NCBI GenBank assembly: GCA_022842085.1
Contig: JALHQF010000039.1
Span: 1 to 5,093, forward strand
Reading direction: 5' to 3'
Source of the DNA: Patescibacteria group bacterium
Lineage (GTDB): Bacteria > Patescibacteriota > UBA1384 > CAILIB01
Length of the DNA stretch: 5,093 nt
A program made the position numbers and the translations under genes. Numbering within the stretch: the stretch's first letter is position 1; the number at the start of each line of letters is the position of its first letter. Shown piece by piece: positions 1 through 5,093 of the stretch. The notes beneath the pieces are model-generated. The model did no database searches, had not been told where the DNA came from, and worked only from the letters and a program-made list of their open reading frames with translations.

Positions 1-2023
1 GTCGGTAGAGCGCCACCATGGCCACAATGTCCTCGAAGTTGGTTGGTCGCAGCTCTTTGAGGTAGCGCTTCATGCCGGCAGACTCCAGCTGGAACACGCC
101 GGTAGTCTCGGCGCGAGCGAGGAGCTCGTACGTCTTCACGTTATCCAGTGGCAGGTTGCGGATATCAATCTCCACCCCGCGGGTTTTGCGGATCACCCGG
201 AGTGCCTGCGTGATGATGGAGAGGTTAGACAGTCCCAGGAAATCCATTTTCACCAGGCCCACCTTCTCCACATCGTTCATGGAGTACTGGGTTACCACCT
301 GGTTGTCATCGCGACTGCTGTGCTGTAGGGCGGTGTAGTGGGTAAGCGGCTCGCGGCCAATTACCACGCCAGCAGCGTGAATGGAGGTATGGCGAGCACA
401 GCCTTCCAGTTTTACGGCGATATCGAGCACCTGGCGTAGCTCATCGTTACTCAGGTAGAGCTCGCGTAGCTCTTGCACTTCTTCAAGGGCTTGTCCCAGC
501 GGGATGGCCTTTGGCCCAGACGGGATGAGCTTGGCGAGCAGGTCTACTTCGCCATAGCTAATGCCCATCGCTCGGCCCACGTCACGCACTGCAGCGCGGC
601 CACCCATAGTCCCGAAGGTGATGATCTGGGCTACACGGTCTTCGCCGTAGCGTTGGCGCACATACCGAATTACCTCATCGCGCCTCGTATCTTCAAAGTC
701 GGTATCCACATCCGGCATAGAGATGCGTTCTGGGTTGAGGAAGCGCTCAAAGATGAGGTTGTGGTAGAGCGGGTCAACGTCGGTGACGGTGAGGAGGTAG
801 GCCACAATCGAGCCAGCGGCCGAACCGCGACCAGGCCCCACTACAATGCCCTGCGTACGTGACCACTGGATGAAATCGGAAACGATTAAGAAGTACGACT
901 CAAAGCCCATTTGCTCTATCACTGACAGCTCGTACTCCAAGCGAGCCGCTACCCGCTCTTCGAGCGGGATTTTTGGGTCGTTGGGGGGGGAGGGAAGAAG
1001 TTCGCCCTCCGCCCAAGTGCTGCGTTGTACGTACGGGAAGCCGTAGCGCTGCTGTACACCTTCGGCGCACAGTTTGCGCAGGTAGCTACGGTCAGTGGTG
1101 CCTTTGGCGCGTTCCTCCTCTGGGAGCGGGAAGATTGGCAGGGCAACCTCGTCCATCTTGAGGCTCCACTGGCCACAGCGCTCGGCGATGGCTACCGTAT
1201 TCGCCAGAGCTTCGGGATCATCGGGTAGCAGCTGGGCCATCTCCTCCGGAGACTTCATAGAGAGATCGTACTGGCGCATGTCCAGCCGATTAGGGTCGCT
1301 TACCTGCTTGCCGGAGTTTACGCACACCAGCACATCCTGCACCTCGGCGTCTGCGGGGGTGAGGTAGTGGATATCATTGGTGGCCACCAGGGGCAGCGAG
1401 TGCTTTTTGGCCATCTCTCGCAGCCACTGGTTGTAGCGCTCCTGCTCCTCTTGCCCTCGCGTTGGTTGCAGCTCGAGGTAGAAGCGCGCCATGCCGTGGG
1501 TTGGGGCAAACAGCTCCGCGAGCTCAAGGAGTTTTTGCTCGGCACCTGCTTCGTCATCCTCGAGCGTACGGGGTACGATACCGGCTAGGCAGGAGCTCGT
1601 AGCGATGAGGCCGTGGTTGTACTTCTTGAGAGCATCGAGATCAATGCGCGGCTTGTAGTAGTAGCCCTCAAGGTGCGCAATGGTGGTGAGCTCTAGGAGG
1701 TTGCGGTAGCCCTCCTCAGTTTCAGCTAGGAGCAGTTGGTGGTAGCTCTTCTGGTCCAGCTTTCCGTCACGGTCATGCAGACTACGCCGTGCTAGGTAGG
1801 CCTCAACCCCAAGAATGGGGGTGATTCCCTCCTTTTTGCAGGCGGCCGCAAACGGGACAATGCCGTACATGGCTCCATGGTCCGTGAGGCCAAGGGCCGT
1901 CATACCTAGCTCCTTCGCCCGCTTCACCAGCTTCTCGGGAGGCGTAGCGCCGTCAAGGAGTGAGAAGTGGGAGTGGGTGTGGAGGTGGACGAACTGAGGC
2001 GGAATCGGCGTGGTGGCGCACAT
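1..2023 (-). CDS. dnaE: DNA polymerase III alpha subunit (DnaE), N-terminal 674 residues, cut by window edge
   Basis: Catalytic subunit of the replicative DNA polymerase, which polymerises DNA inside the chromosomal replisome. The reading frame is open from ATG at 2023 to the left edge; I translated it line by line and found no stop or frameshift. An in-frame TAG directly before the ATG fixes the earliest start. The N-terminal PHP domain (about residues 10-280) shows HLHTHSHFSLLDG at 13-25, TDHG at 47-50, E74 and NDIHYL at 216-221. The polymerase palm shows GPGRGSAAGS at 396-405, PDVDTDF with D440 and D442, and KMDFLGL with D594. These three aspartates match the E. coli catalytic triad (401, 403, 555). 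The visible part ends after the FQLES region and in the fingers-side motif EDIVAMVALYR. The remaining C-terminal part, where the clamp-binding and tau-binding regions lie in this family, is outside the window. No Shine-Dalgarno sequence is visible before the start. It follows marR by 40 nt and probably shares its transcript. Confidence 0.97.
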   Translation of the reverse strand, partial: MCATTPIPPQFVHLHTHSHFSLLDGATPPEKLVKRAKELGMTALGLTDHGAMYGIVPFAAACKKEGITPILGVEAYLARRSLHDRDGKLDQKSYHQLLLAETEEGYRNLLELTTIAHLEGYYYKPRIDLDALKKYNHGLIATSSCLAGIVPRTLEDDEAGAEQKLLELAELFAPTHGMARFYLELQPTRGQEEQERYNQWLREMAKKHSLPLVATNDIHYLTPADAEVQDVLVCVNSGKQVSDPNRLDMRQYDLSMKSPEEMAQLLPDDPEALANTVAIAERCGQWSLKMDEVALPIFPLPEEERAKGTTDRSYLRKLCAEGVQQRYGFPYVQRSTWAEGELLPSPPNDPKIPLEERVAARLEYELSVIEQMGFESYFLIVSDFIQWSRTQGIVVGPGRGSAAGSIVAYLLTVTDVDPLYHNLIFERFLNPERISMPDVDTDFEDTRRDEVIRYVRQRYGEDRVAQIITFGTMGGRAAVRDVGRAMGISYGEVDLLAKLIPSGPKAIPLGQALEEVQELRELYLSNDELRQVLDIAVKLEGCARHTSIHAAGVVIGREPLTHYTALQHSSRDDNQVVTQYSMNDVEKVGLVKMDFLGLSNLSIITQALRVIRKTRGVEIDIRNLPLDNVKTYELLARAETTGVFQLESAGMKRYLKELRPTNFEDIVAMVALYR

Positions 2024-2063
2024 CTAGGCAAGACTAGCAGGCCAGGGCACGAGTGGGCAGCCG

Positions 2064-2489
2064 TTAGCGGCCTAGGCCCTTGGTGAGTCGCTCCATTACC
2101 GAGAAGTAGCCACGTAGCTCGGTGTCTGGAATATCCACGAACAGGGCATGGAGCGCTGTGTGCACGGCGGCACTGGCTTGCTCGAGCACCGAGCATCCTT
2201 GCTCCGTGAGCGTGTAGCGCTTAGCACGACGATCGTCCGGGTCTTCCTGGTGAGTTACCAGTTGAGAACGAGAAAAAGCAGCAGCCAAGCGGCTTACGAG
2301 AGGGAGTTCAACGTCGAGCTCACGAGCGATGTCTGAAAGGCGCCATCCTTCTGGCTGATCTGCCAGTAAGCGCAAAGCACGCCACGCCGTAGTGCTGAGG
2401 CGAAAGGGGGCTAGAGCAAGCCGAACCGTCTCTTGAACGACACGGTGGCTGCCCAGCTGCAGACGAGCGGCTTGAGCGAGCGGCAACAT
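2064..2489 (-). CDS. MarR-family winged-helix transcriptional regulator
   Basis: A 141-residue DNA-binding regulator, the usual size for the family, which acts as a dimer on palindromic operators and is often released by a small ligand or oxidation. The winged helix spans about residues 31-100: LSTTAWRALRLLADQP, then LSDIARELDV (helix 2), the recognition helix at about 61-78 (ELPLVSRLAAAF), and the wing DPDDRRAKRYTLTEQG at 83-98. The DxDDRR wing is the family hallmark. The flanking N- and C-terminal helices would form the dimer interface. There is one cysteine (C99), just after the wing, and none near the N-terminus, so an OhrR-type N-terminal thiol switch is unlikely. The ligand cannot be read from the sequence. 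It is divergent from the membrane-protein gene at 2560 across a perfect inverted repeat, suggesting self-regulation and control of that gene, and it lies 40 nt upstream of dnaE. No clear ribosome binding site precedes the ATG. Confidence 0.93.
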   Translation of the reverse strand: MLPLAQAARLQLGSHRVVQETVRLALAPFRLSTTAWRALRLLADQPEGWRLSDIARELDVELPLVSRLAAAFSRSQLVTHQEDPDDRRAKRYTLTEQGCSVLEQASAAVHTALHALFVDIPDTELRGYFSVMERLTKGLGR

Positions 2490-2506
2490 ACGAGCTTGAC
2501 GATGCT

Positions 2507-2535
2507 AGCATACCTCGTTAACTTAATTATGTTAA
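2507..2535 (-). promoter_or_regulatory. Predicted sigma-70-type promoter for marR (and probably dnaE)
   Basis: On the minus strand, TTAACA (2535-2530; 5 of 6 to TTGACA) is followed by a 17-bp spacer and TATGCT (2512-2507; 4 of 6 to TATAAT). Transcription would begin near 2500, giving a leader of only about 11 nt before the marR ATG at 2489. The palindromic operator covers the -35 and most of the spacer, so a bound regulator should block polymerase. The assignment is by eye only. Confidence 0.6.
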
Positions 2536-2542
2536 GTTAACG
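2516..2542. promoter_or_regulatory. 27-bp palindromic operator, likely MarR binding site
   Basis: The arms CGTTAACTTAA (2516-2526) and TTAAGTTAACG (2532-2542) are perfect 11-bp inverted complements separated by 5 nt (TTATG). Each arm itself holds the 6-bp palindrome GTTAAC. The AT-rich block stands out from the GC-rich surroundings. Its position between two divergent genes, one encoding a MarR protein, and its overlap with the marR promoter indicate an operator rather than a terminator: no T-run follows it and both flanking genes point away. Which protein binds is inferred from position. Confidence 0.8.
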
Positions 2543-2559
2543 CGCTTAATCATTTTCTC

Positions 2560-2943
2560 ATGAATCCTATCCTCCTTTCGATTATCGGTTTGCTCGCGGT
2601 GTTTGTTTCGGGTGTGGTGGTTTATGGACTGCTCGGCTCGAGCTCCATCGGTGAAAATAAGGTCGCCCTCACGCTGCCTCGCTTTCTCATTGCGGGTGCA
2701 GGGATGTTTGTTATCGCGTACTCATTCCTCTACCTGTTTAACAATGTGACGCTTGGCGACATGGCAGGTGTAAGTAAGGGTCTCGCACTTGGTGCGCTCG
2801 TTTCCATCCCATTCTTTGCCGTACCTCTCTTTGCAGATGCCCCGTACTTCAAGAGCAGCAAGGCCGGTATCGAGTGGGTAGTGATCGCAAACTGGATTGT
2901 GAGCTTCCTTGCACTCGGACTGGTGGTCGGTCTGTGGGCCTAG
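2560..2943 (+). CDS. Small four-helix integral membrane protein, function unknown
   Basis: A 127-residue, very hydrophobic protein. Four predicted membrane segments lie at about residues 4-26, 41-63, 72-93 and 103-125, with short polar links (GSSSIGENK at 26-34, NNVTLGD at 61-67, DAPYFKSSK at 93-101). Helix ends are rich in glycine (GALVS, ALGLVVGLW) and the C-terminus ends in GLW plus one residue. Size, helix count and the last segment recall the DUF1761-type membrane proteins, but I cannot confirm that and claim no function. It has no signal peptide cleavage site and no catalytic motif. It is transcribed away from marR across the palindrome and is the most likely regulated target. No strong promoter or Shine-Dalgarno sequence is visible on this strand; a weak -10-like CTTAAT at 2545-2550 would give a nearly leaderless mRNA. 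A hairpin terminator follows, so it looks monocistronic. Confidence 0.85.
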   Translation: MNPILLSIIGLLAVFVSGVVVYGLLGSSSIGENKVALTLPRFLIAGAGMFVIAYSFLYLFNNVTLGDMAGVSKGLALGALVSIPFFAVPLFADAPYFKSSKAGIEWVVIANWIVSFLALGLVVGLWA

Positions 2944-2959
2944 CTTTCGTTTGAGTGGC

Positions 2960-2992
2960 AGGGGGCGCCTTAGGGTGCCCTCTTTGCGTTTT
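2960..2992 (+). terminator. Rho-independent terminator after the membrane-protein gene
   Basis: A 10-bp stem, AGGGGGCGCC (2960-2969) with GGTGCCCTCT (2974-2983), includes two G-U pairs and closes a TTAG loop. TTT, then GCG, then TTTT follow. The T-tract is interrupted, so termination may be partial and some read-through into the methyltransferase gene 26 nt downstream is possible. I found no convincing separate promoter for that gene. Confidence 0.75.
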
Positions 2993-3018
2993 GCCGTTTG
3001 GTGTGCGATTGCTGGTGC

Positions 3019-4026
3019 ATGATTGCAGTTTCCGGTCGTCTCCCCGAGCTAGCTCAAGCAGAGCTAGAAGCGCTCGGTGCCTCCCCAAACGCGCTTGGCG
3101 AAGGGTGGTTTGAGGTGAGCAATACACCGGAGCTGGGTGATACGGGCTCGATTGTTCGATTGGCTGAGCAGGCAGAGCCGCCGTTTCAGGGCACGGTGGG
3201 AATATCCTTTTGGGGAATGGAGCCGAGCTCTCGGGTGGTGCGCGCCCTCAAGGGCATGGGCGCGCGTCGTGTGGTGCTCCCACAGTCAGGTGGGCAGCTT
3301 ACCATTGGGCAGATACTAGGTAACAAACTTGCGAAGGCTGGTAATGCCGAGCTCTTACAGCGAAGCGGTGACCCGGCTTGGTACCAAGCTACTTGGTGGC
3401 CAGACTACGCAGGGTTTGTGCGTAGAGATCGCGAGGCACCACACGCCGATCCTGTCCGAGGAATGCTCCCGCCACAGCTGGCGCGCACCCTGGTGAACCT
3501 AGCTACCCACGGCAACCGAGGGCTCGTGGTGGTGGATCCATTCTGCGGGGAGGGTCGGGTGCTCATGGAGGCACATGTGCTGGGGTACCAGGTTGCTGGG
3601 AGTGATATTGATTCTTCGGCTGTAGCGGCTACACGAGAGAACCTAGAATGGCTTGGGCTGGCGGGGCCATCCGTTGAGGTGTGCGATGCCATCCAGTCGC
3701 CGAGATTCGCCGACGAGGGGTACGTAGTGGCCACCGAACCCTTTCTTGGTAGGCCGCAGAAAGGCAAACCTGCAAGTGGTGACACATGGCTGAAAGAGGT
3801 TTTGGAGGTTCATCAAGGTTTCGTAAACGTGTGGTGCGGTGCAGCTGCTCCACCACAACGCCTCGTGAGCGTCGTGCCGCGCTTGGTGTTGCAGCACGGA
3901 GAACTTGCCCTCCTCGACCATCTAGAGATTCCGGCCGGCTGGGGCGCGTCTCGGGTGGCGACGTACGCGCGCTCTGCTGCGATCGTGCAGCGGGATATCG
4001 TGGTGCTAGAGCAGCGTCCTGGTTGA
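3019..4026 (+). CDS. Trm11-like SAM-dependent methyltransferase (UPF0020/THUMP-type family)
   Basis: A 335-residue Rossmann-fold methyltransferase; the family methylates guanine N2 in tRNA in archaea and eukaryotes, so an RNA substrate is likely but not shown here. I start it at ATG 3019 because MIAVSGRLPELAQAELEALG matches the family N-terminus. A TTG at 2998 would add seven unlike residues (VCDCWC). In 3019 numbering: the N-terminal half contains GTVGISFWG (about 58-66); a linker RDREAPHADPVRGMLPPQLARTLVNLA ends near 162, with its core GMLPPQLA at 148-155; motif I VVDPFCGEG is at 171-179; motif II is GSDID at 194-198; NLEWLGL follows at 208-214; and motif IV is TEPFLG at 239-244. Classical Trm11 has DPPY at motif IV, so the catalytic position differs. 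No Shine-Dalgarno sequence is evident. The TGA stop overlaps the -35 of the rpmA promoter. The target could also be DNA; I favour RNA. Confidence 0.85.
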   Translation: MIAVSGRLPELAQAELEALGASPNALGEGWFEVSNTPELGDTGSIVRLAEQAEPPFQGTVGISFWGMEPSSRVVRALKGMGARRVVLPQSGGQLTIGQILGNKLAKAGNAELLQRSGDPAWYQATWWPDYAGFVRRDREAPHADPVRGMLPPQLARTLVNLATHGNRGLVVVDPFCGEGRVLMEAHVLGYQVAGSDIDSSAVAATRENLEWLGLAGPSVEVCDAIQSPRFADEGYVVATEPFLGRPQKGKPASGDTWLKEVLEVHQGFVNVWCGAAAPPQRLVSVVPRLVLQHGELALLDHLEIPAGWGASRVATYARSAAIVQRDIVVLEQRPG

Positions 4027-4051
4027 CGAACCTGTACGCATTGGGTACAGT
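4023..4051 (+). promoter_or_regulatory. Predicted promoter for the rpmA-rplS-yraN operon
   Basis: TTGACG (4023-4028; 5 of 6) is separated by exactly 17 bp from TACAGT (4046-4051; 4 of 6). The -35 overlaps the TGA stop of the methyltransferase gene. Start of transcription is expected near 4058, leaving a leader of about 70 nt before the L27 start. Confidence 0.6.
4032..4050. repeat. Short inverted repeat across the rpmA promoter spacer and -10
   Basis: CTGTAC (4032-4037) and GTACAG (4045-4050) are perfect 6-bp complements with a 7-nt gap. The right arm covers most of the -10 hexamer. It could be a regulator site or a weak hairpin ending the methyltransferase transcript. No T-run follows, which argues against an efficient terminator. 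Six-bp repeats arise by chance fairly often. Confidence 0.35.
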
Positions 4052-4108
4052 CACTTCGTTCTCTCGGTGGCTTTTCGTGTCTTTGCACCTAGCTACCAGA
4101 TTTAGCTT

Positions 4109-4123
4109 CTCCCACACTCCCAC
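4109..4123 (+). repeat. Pyrimidine-rich direct repeat immediately before rpmA start
   Basis: CTCCCAC occurs twice (4109-4115 and 4117-4123), separated by one A and followed by CCC and the ATG. It fills the position where a Shine-Dalgarno sequence would normally lie and contains no purine-rich run. The 5' leader from about 4058 otherwise shows no recognisable riboswitch or stable hairpin. Confidence 0.5.
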
Positions 4124-4126
4124 CCC

Positions 4127-4417
4127 ATGGCATCCAAAAAGCAAGCCGGAAGTTCACGAAACGGACGCGATAGTCGCGGTCAGCGTCTTGGCGTGAAAGT
4201 GTACGGCGACCAGCACGTAACAGCTGGCAACATTATCCTCAAGCAGCGCGGCACCAAGTACGCCGCTGGCGAGAACGTCTACGTAAGCAAGGATCATAGT
4301 CTCCACGCCGCAATTGATGGCCTCGTACAGTTTGCCAAGGTTACCAAGCGTGCGTTTACCGGTCGTCTCTCCAAGATTCAGGTGGTAAGTGTTCGTCCAA
4401 ACGTCGCTAAGAAGTAA
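4127..4417 (+). CDS. rpmA: 50S ribosomal protein L27
   Basis: Large-subunit ribosomal protein whose flexible N-terminal tail reaches toward the peptidyl transferase centre and helps position tRNA ends. At 96 residues it is slightly longer than E. coli L27 (85). Family marks are the basic N-terminal tail MASKKQAGSSRNGRDS (1-16), RLGVKVYG (20-27), AGNIILKQRGTKYAAGENV (33-51) and the KDHSLHA strand near 55-61. The tail starts directly with the functional segment, so there is no Firmicutes-type cleavable N-terminal extension. Its C-terminus (RLSKIQVVSVRPNVAKK) is longer and more basic than in E. coli. rpmA usually follows rplU (L21), but here no rplU is upstream: the gene starts its own operon behind a methyltransferase. 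rplS begins 3 nt after the stop codon. Confidence 0.97.
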   Translation: MASKKQAGSSRNGRDSRGQRLGVKVYGDQHVTAGNIILKQRGTKYAAGENVYVSKDHSLHAAIDGLVQFAKVTKRAFTGRLSKIQVVSVRPNVAKK

Positions 4418-4420
4418 GCC

Positions 4421-4933
4421 ATGCTCCGCACCGACGTCGCCCACCTCCTCAAAGCCAAGTACGGCAAGCAGAACCCGCCAAAGCTTCGTGCTGGAGATAC
4501 TGTAAAGGTGCACCAGCGCATCACCGAAGGTGAGAAGCAGCGCATCCAGATCTTCGAGGGTATCGTTACTGCTGTAAAGCACGGCCAGGGCCTTGATGGC
4601 TCATTCACCGTTCGCAAAATTGCAGCCGGCCAGGTTGGTGTAGAGCGTGTATTCCCGCTCCACAGCCCAAACGTCGTAAAGGTAGAGCGTACCAAAACAG
4701 CTAAAGTTCGACGCGCCAACCTCCTCTACCTCCGGGGCCGTCGTGGGAAGGCACTTCGCTTCAAGAGTGAGGTTGCTGCTCCATTCACCTGGGAAGAGCC
4801 GGCAAAGGTAGATCTTCCTGTCGAAGAAGATGTACCTGTCGTTGAGGATGAAATTGTCGAAGAGGTGGTTGCTGAGGCGCCGACAGCCGAGGAGGCTCCA
4901 ACCGAAGAGGTTGCAGAAGAGAAGGCTGCCTAG
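4421..4933 (+). CDS. rplS: 50S ribosomal protein L19 with long acidic C-terminal tail
   Basis: Large-subunit protein at the 30S-50S interface. The core (residues 1-116) matches L19: RAGDTVKVHQRITEGEKQRIQIFEGIV (23-49), the SFTVRKIAAGQVGVERVFPLHSP region (61-83) and LLYLRGRRGKALR (101-113). E. coli L19 is 115 residues; this protein is 170. The extra 54 residues (117-170) form a low-complexity tail rich in Glu, Val, Ala and Pro, with about 18 acidic and 2 basic residues. It is probably disordered and is unlike the basic core. The tail is in frame with a normal stop, so it is a real extension rather than a readthrough. The gene starts 3 nt after rpmA with only a weak AAGAAG run upstream, and its stop codon shares one base with the next start. 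Confidence 0.97.
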   Translation: MLRTDVAHLLKAKYGKQNPPKLRAGDTVKVHQRITEGEKQRIQIFEGIVTAVKHGQGLDGSFTVRKIAAGQVGVERVFPLHSPNVVKVERTKTAKVRRANLLYLRGRRGKALRFKSEVAAPFTWEEPAKVDLPVEEDVPVVEDEIVEEVVAEAPTAEEAPTEEVAEEKAA

Positions 4934-5093
4934 TGGCACGCACGCATGTGGCGGGACGCCGGGGCGAAGAGATCGCCGCGGCGTTTCTCGTAAGCTTGGG
5001 GTTTGCTGTGCTCAAGCAGAACAGTGATATCGCCGGTGTAGAGGTGGACTTACTCTGTCACCACCGGGGTGATTTGGTGATTGTCGAGGTAAA
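4933..5093 (+). CDS. YraN/UPF0102-family nuclease-fold protein, N-terminal 53 residues, cut by window edge
   Basis: The family has a PD-(D/E)XK nuclease fold related to archaeal Holliday-junction resolvases; its biological role is not settled. The start is GTG at 4933-4935, whose first base is the last base of the rplS TAG stop, a layout typical of translational coupling. GAAGG (4921-4925), 7 nt upstream, is the best ribosome-binding-like sequence in the window. Visible family marks are GRRGEEIAAAFL (8-19), LGFAVLKQN (22-30) and VEVDLLC (36-42), corresponding to the usual GEIDLI motif with E37 and D39 kept and the preceding Gly replaced by Val. IVEVK follows, with E52 and an incomplete Lys codon at the edge. 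Linkage of yraN to rplS is common in bacteria, although rnhB, often between them, is absent here. The frame is open to the right edge. Confidence 0.88.
   Translation, partial: MARTHVAGRRGEEIAAAFLVSLGFAVLKQNSDIAGVEVDLLCHHRGDLVIVEV

Noticed and set aside
949..1176. Apparent break or frameshift of dnaE at the poly-G run
   Set aside because: Codon-by-codon reading on both sides of the run stays in the same frame and gives a sensible DnaE sequence.
72..1588. Several plus-strand open frames across the left third (for example 473-862 and 1367-1588)
   Set aside because: They lie opposite the continuous dnaE frame, whose product has all family motifs; their translations show no domain and are mutual shadows.
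2516..2542. Palindrome as a bidirectional terminator
   Set aside because: Both neighbouring genes are transcribed away from it, it is AT-rich and no T-run follows either arm beyond the repeat itself.
2998..3018. TTG start giving a seven-residue longer methyltransferase
   Set aside because: The added residues (VCDCWC-type) are unlike the family; ATG at 3019 begins the typical MIAVSGRLPEL N-terminus.
4024..4026. TGA recoded as glycine, as in some candidate-phyla bacteria
   Set aside because: TGA appears only at the natural end of the methyltransferase; no internal TGA was found in any of the genes, and glycines use GGN codons.
3629..4144. 171-residue minus-strand open frame opposite the methyltransferase
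   Set aside because: Composition is low-complexity Arg/Pro/Ser, no domain is visible, and it overlaps a well-supported gene and the rpmA promoter.
4154..4582. 142-residue minus-strand open frame opposite rpmA and rplS
   Set aside because: It mirrors two strongly conserved ribosomal genes and has no recognisable domain.
1..5093. Unusual CTAG frequency as a compositional signature
   Set aside because: About 19 sites by eye is roughly what base composition alone predicts for this length, so it is neither depleted nor enriched.

Overview
The window is a compact, GC-rich bacterial chromosome segment with six genes, two of them cut by the window edges, and very little spacer DNA. The content is core housekeeping: the replicative DNA polymerase alpha subunit, two large-subunit ribosomal proteins, a Trm11-like methyltransferase and a YraN-type nuclease-fold protein, plus a small MarR regulator/membrane protein pair. 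I see no mobile element, CRISPR array, tRNA or rRNA. The best guess for the source is a Patescibacteria (Candidate Phyla Radiation) type genome. The methyltransferase carries the GMLPPxLA ... DPFCGxG ... EPFLG motif set that I associate with those lineages, the L19 protein has a long acidic tail, and most genes lack a clear Shine-Dalgarno sequence. This is inference from family memory, not a database result. The standard genetic code fits: TGA is used once as a stop and never occurs inside a reading frame I checked.

Left half, minus strand. The DnaE alpha subunit starts at 2023 and runs left off the window; 674 codons are visible with no stop or frameshift. A MarR-family regulator lies 40 nt upstream of it, in the same direction. 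The two probably form one transcript from a promoter around 2507-2535.

Centre. Between the regulator and a divergent four-helix membrane protein (2560-2943, plus strand) lies an AT-rich, perfect 11-bp inverted repeat. It sits in the spacer and -35 of the marR promoter and just upstream of the membrane-protein start. This is the usual layout of a self-regulating MarR switch with its target gene. The unusual consequence is that the replicative polymerase gene would sit downstream of the same switch. A hairpin terminator closes the membrane-protein gene.

Right half, plus strand. A Trm11-like SAM-dependent methyltransferase (3019-4026) is followed by a promoter overlapping its stop codon, then the operon rpmA (L27), rplS (L19) and a yraN-family gene. 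Intergenic spacing there is 3 nt, then a 1-nt stop/start overlap. The yraN-family gene runs off the right edge. The only sizeable non-coding stretches are about 70 nt (marR/membrane-protein divergent region), about 75 nt (terminator region) and 100 nt (rpmA leader).
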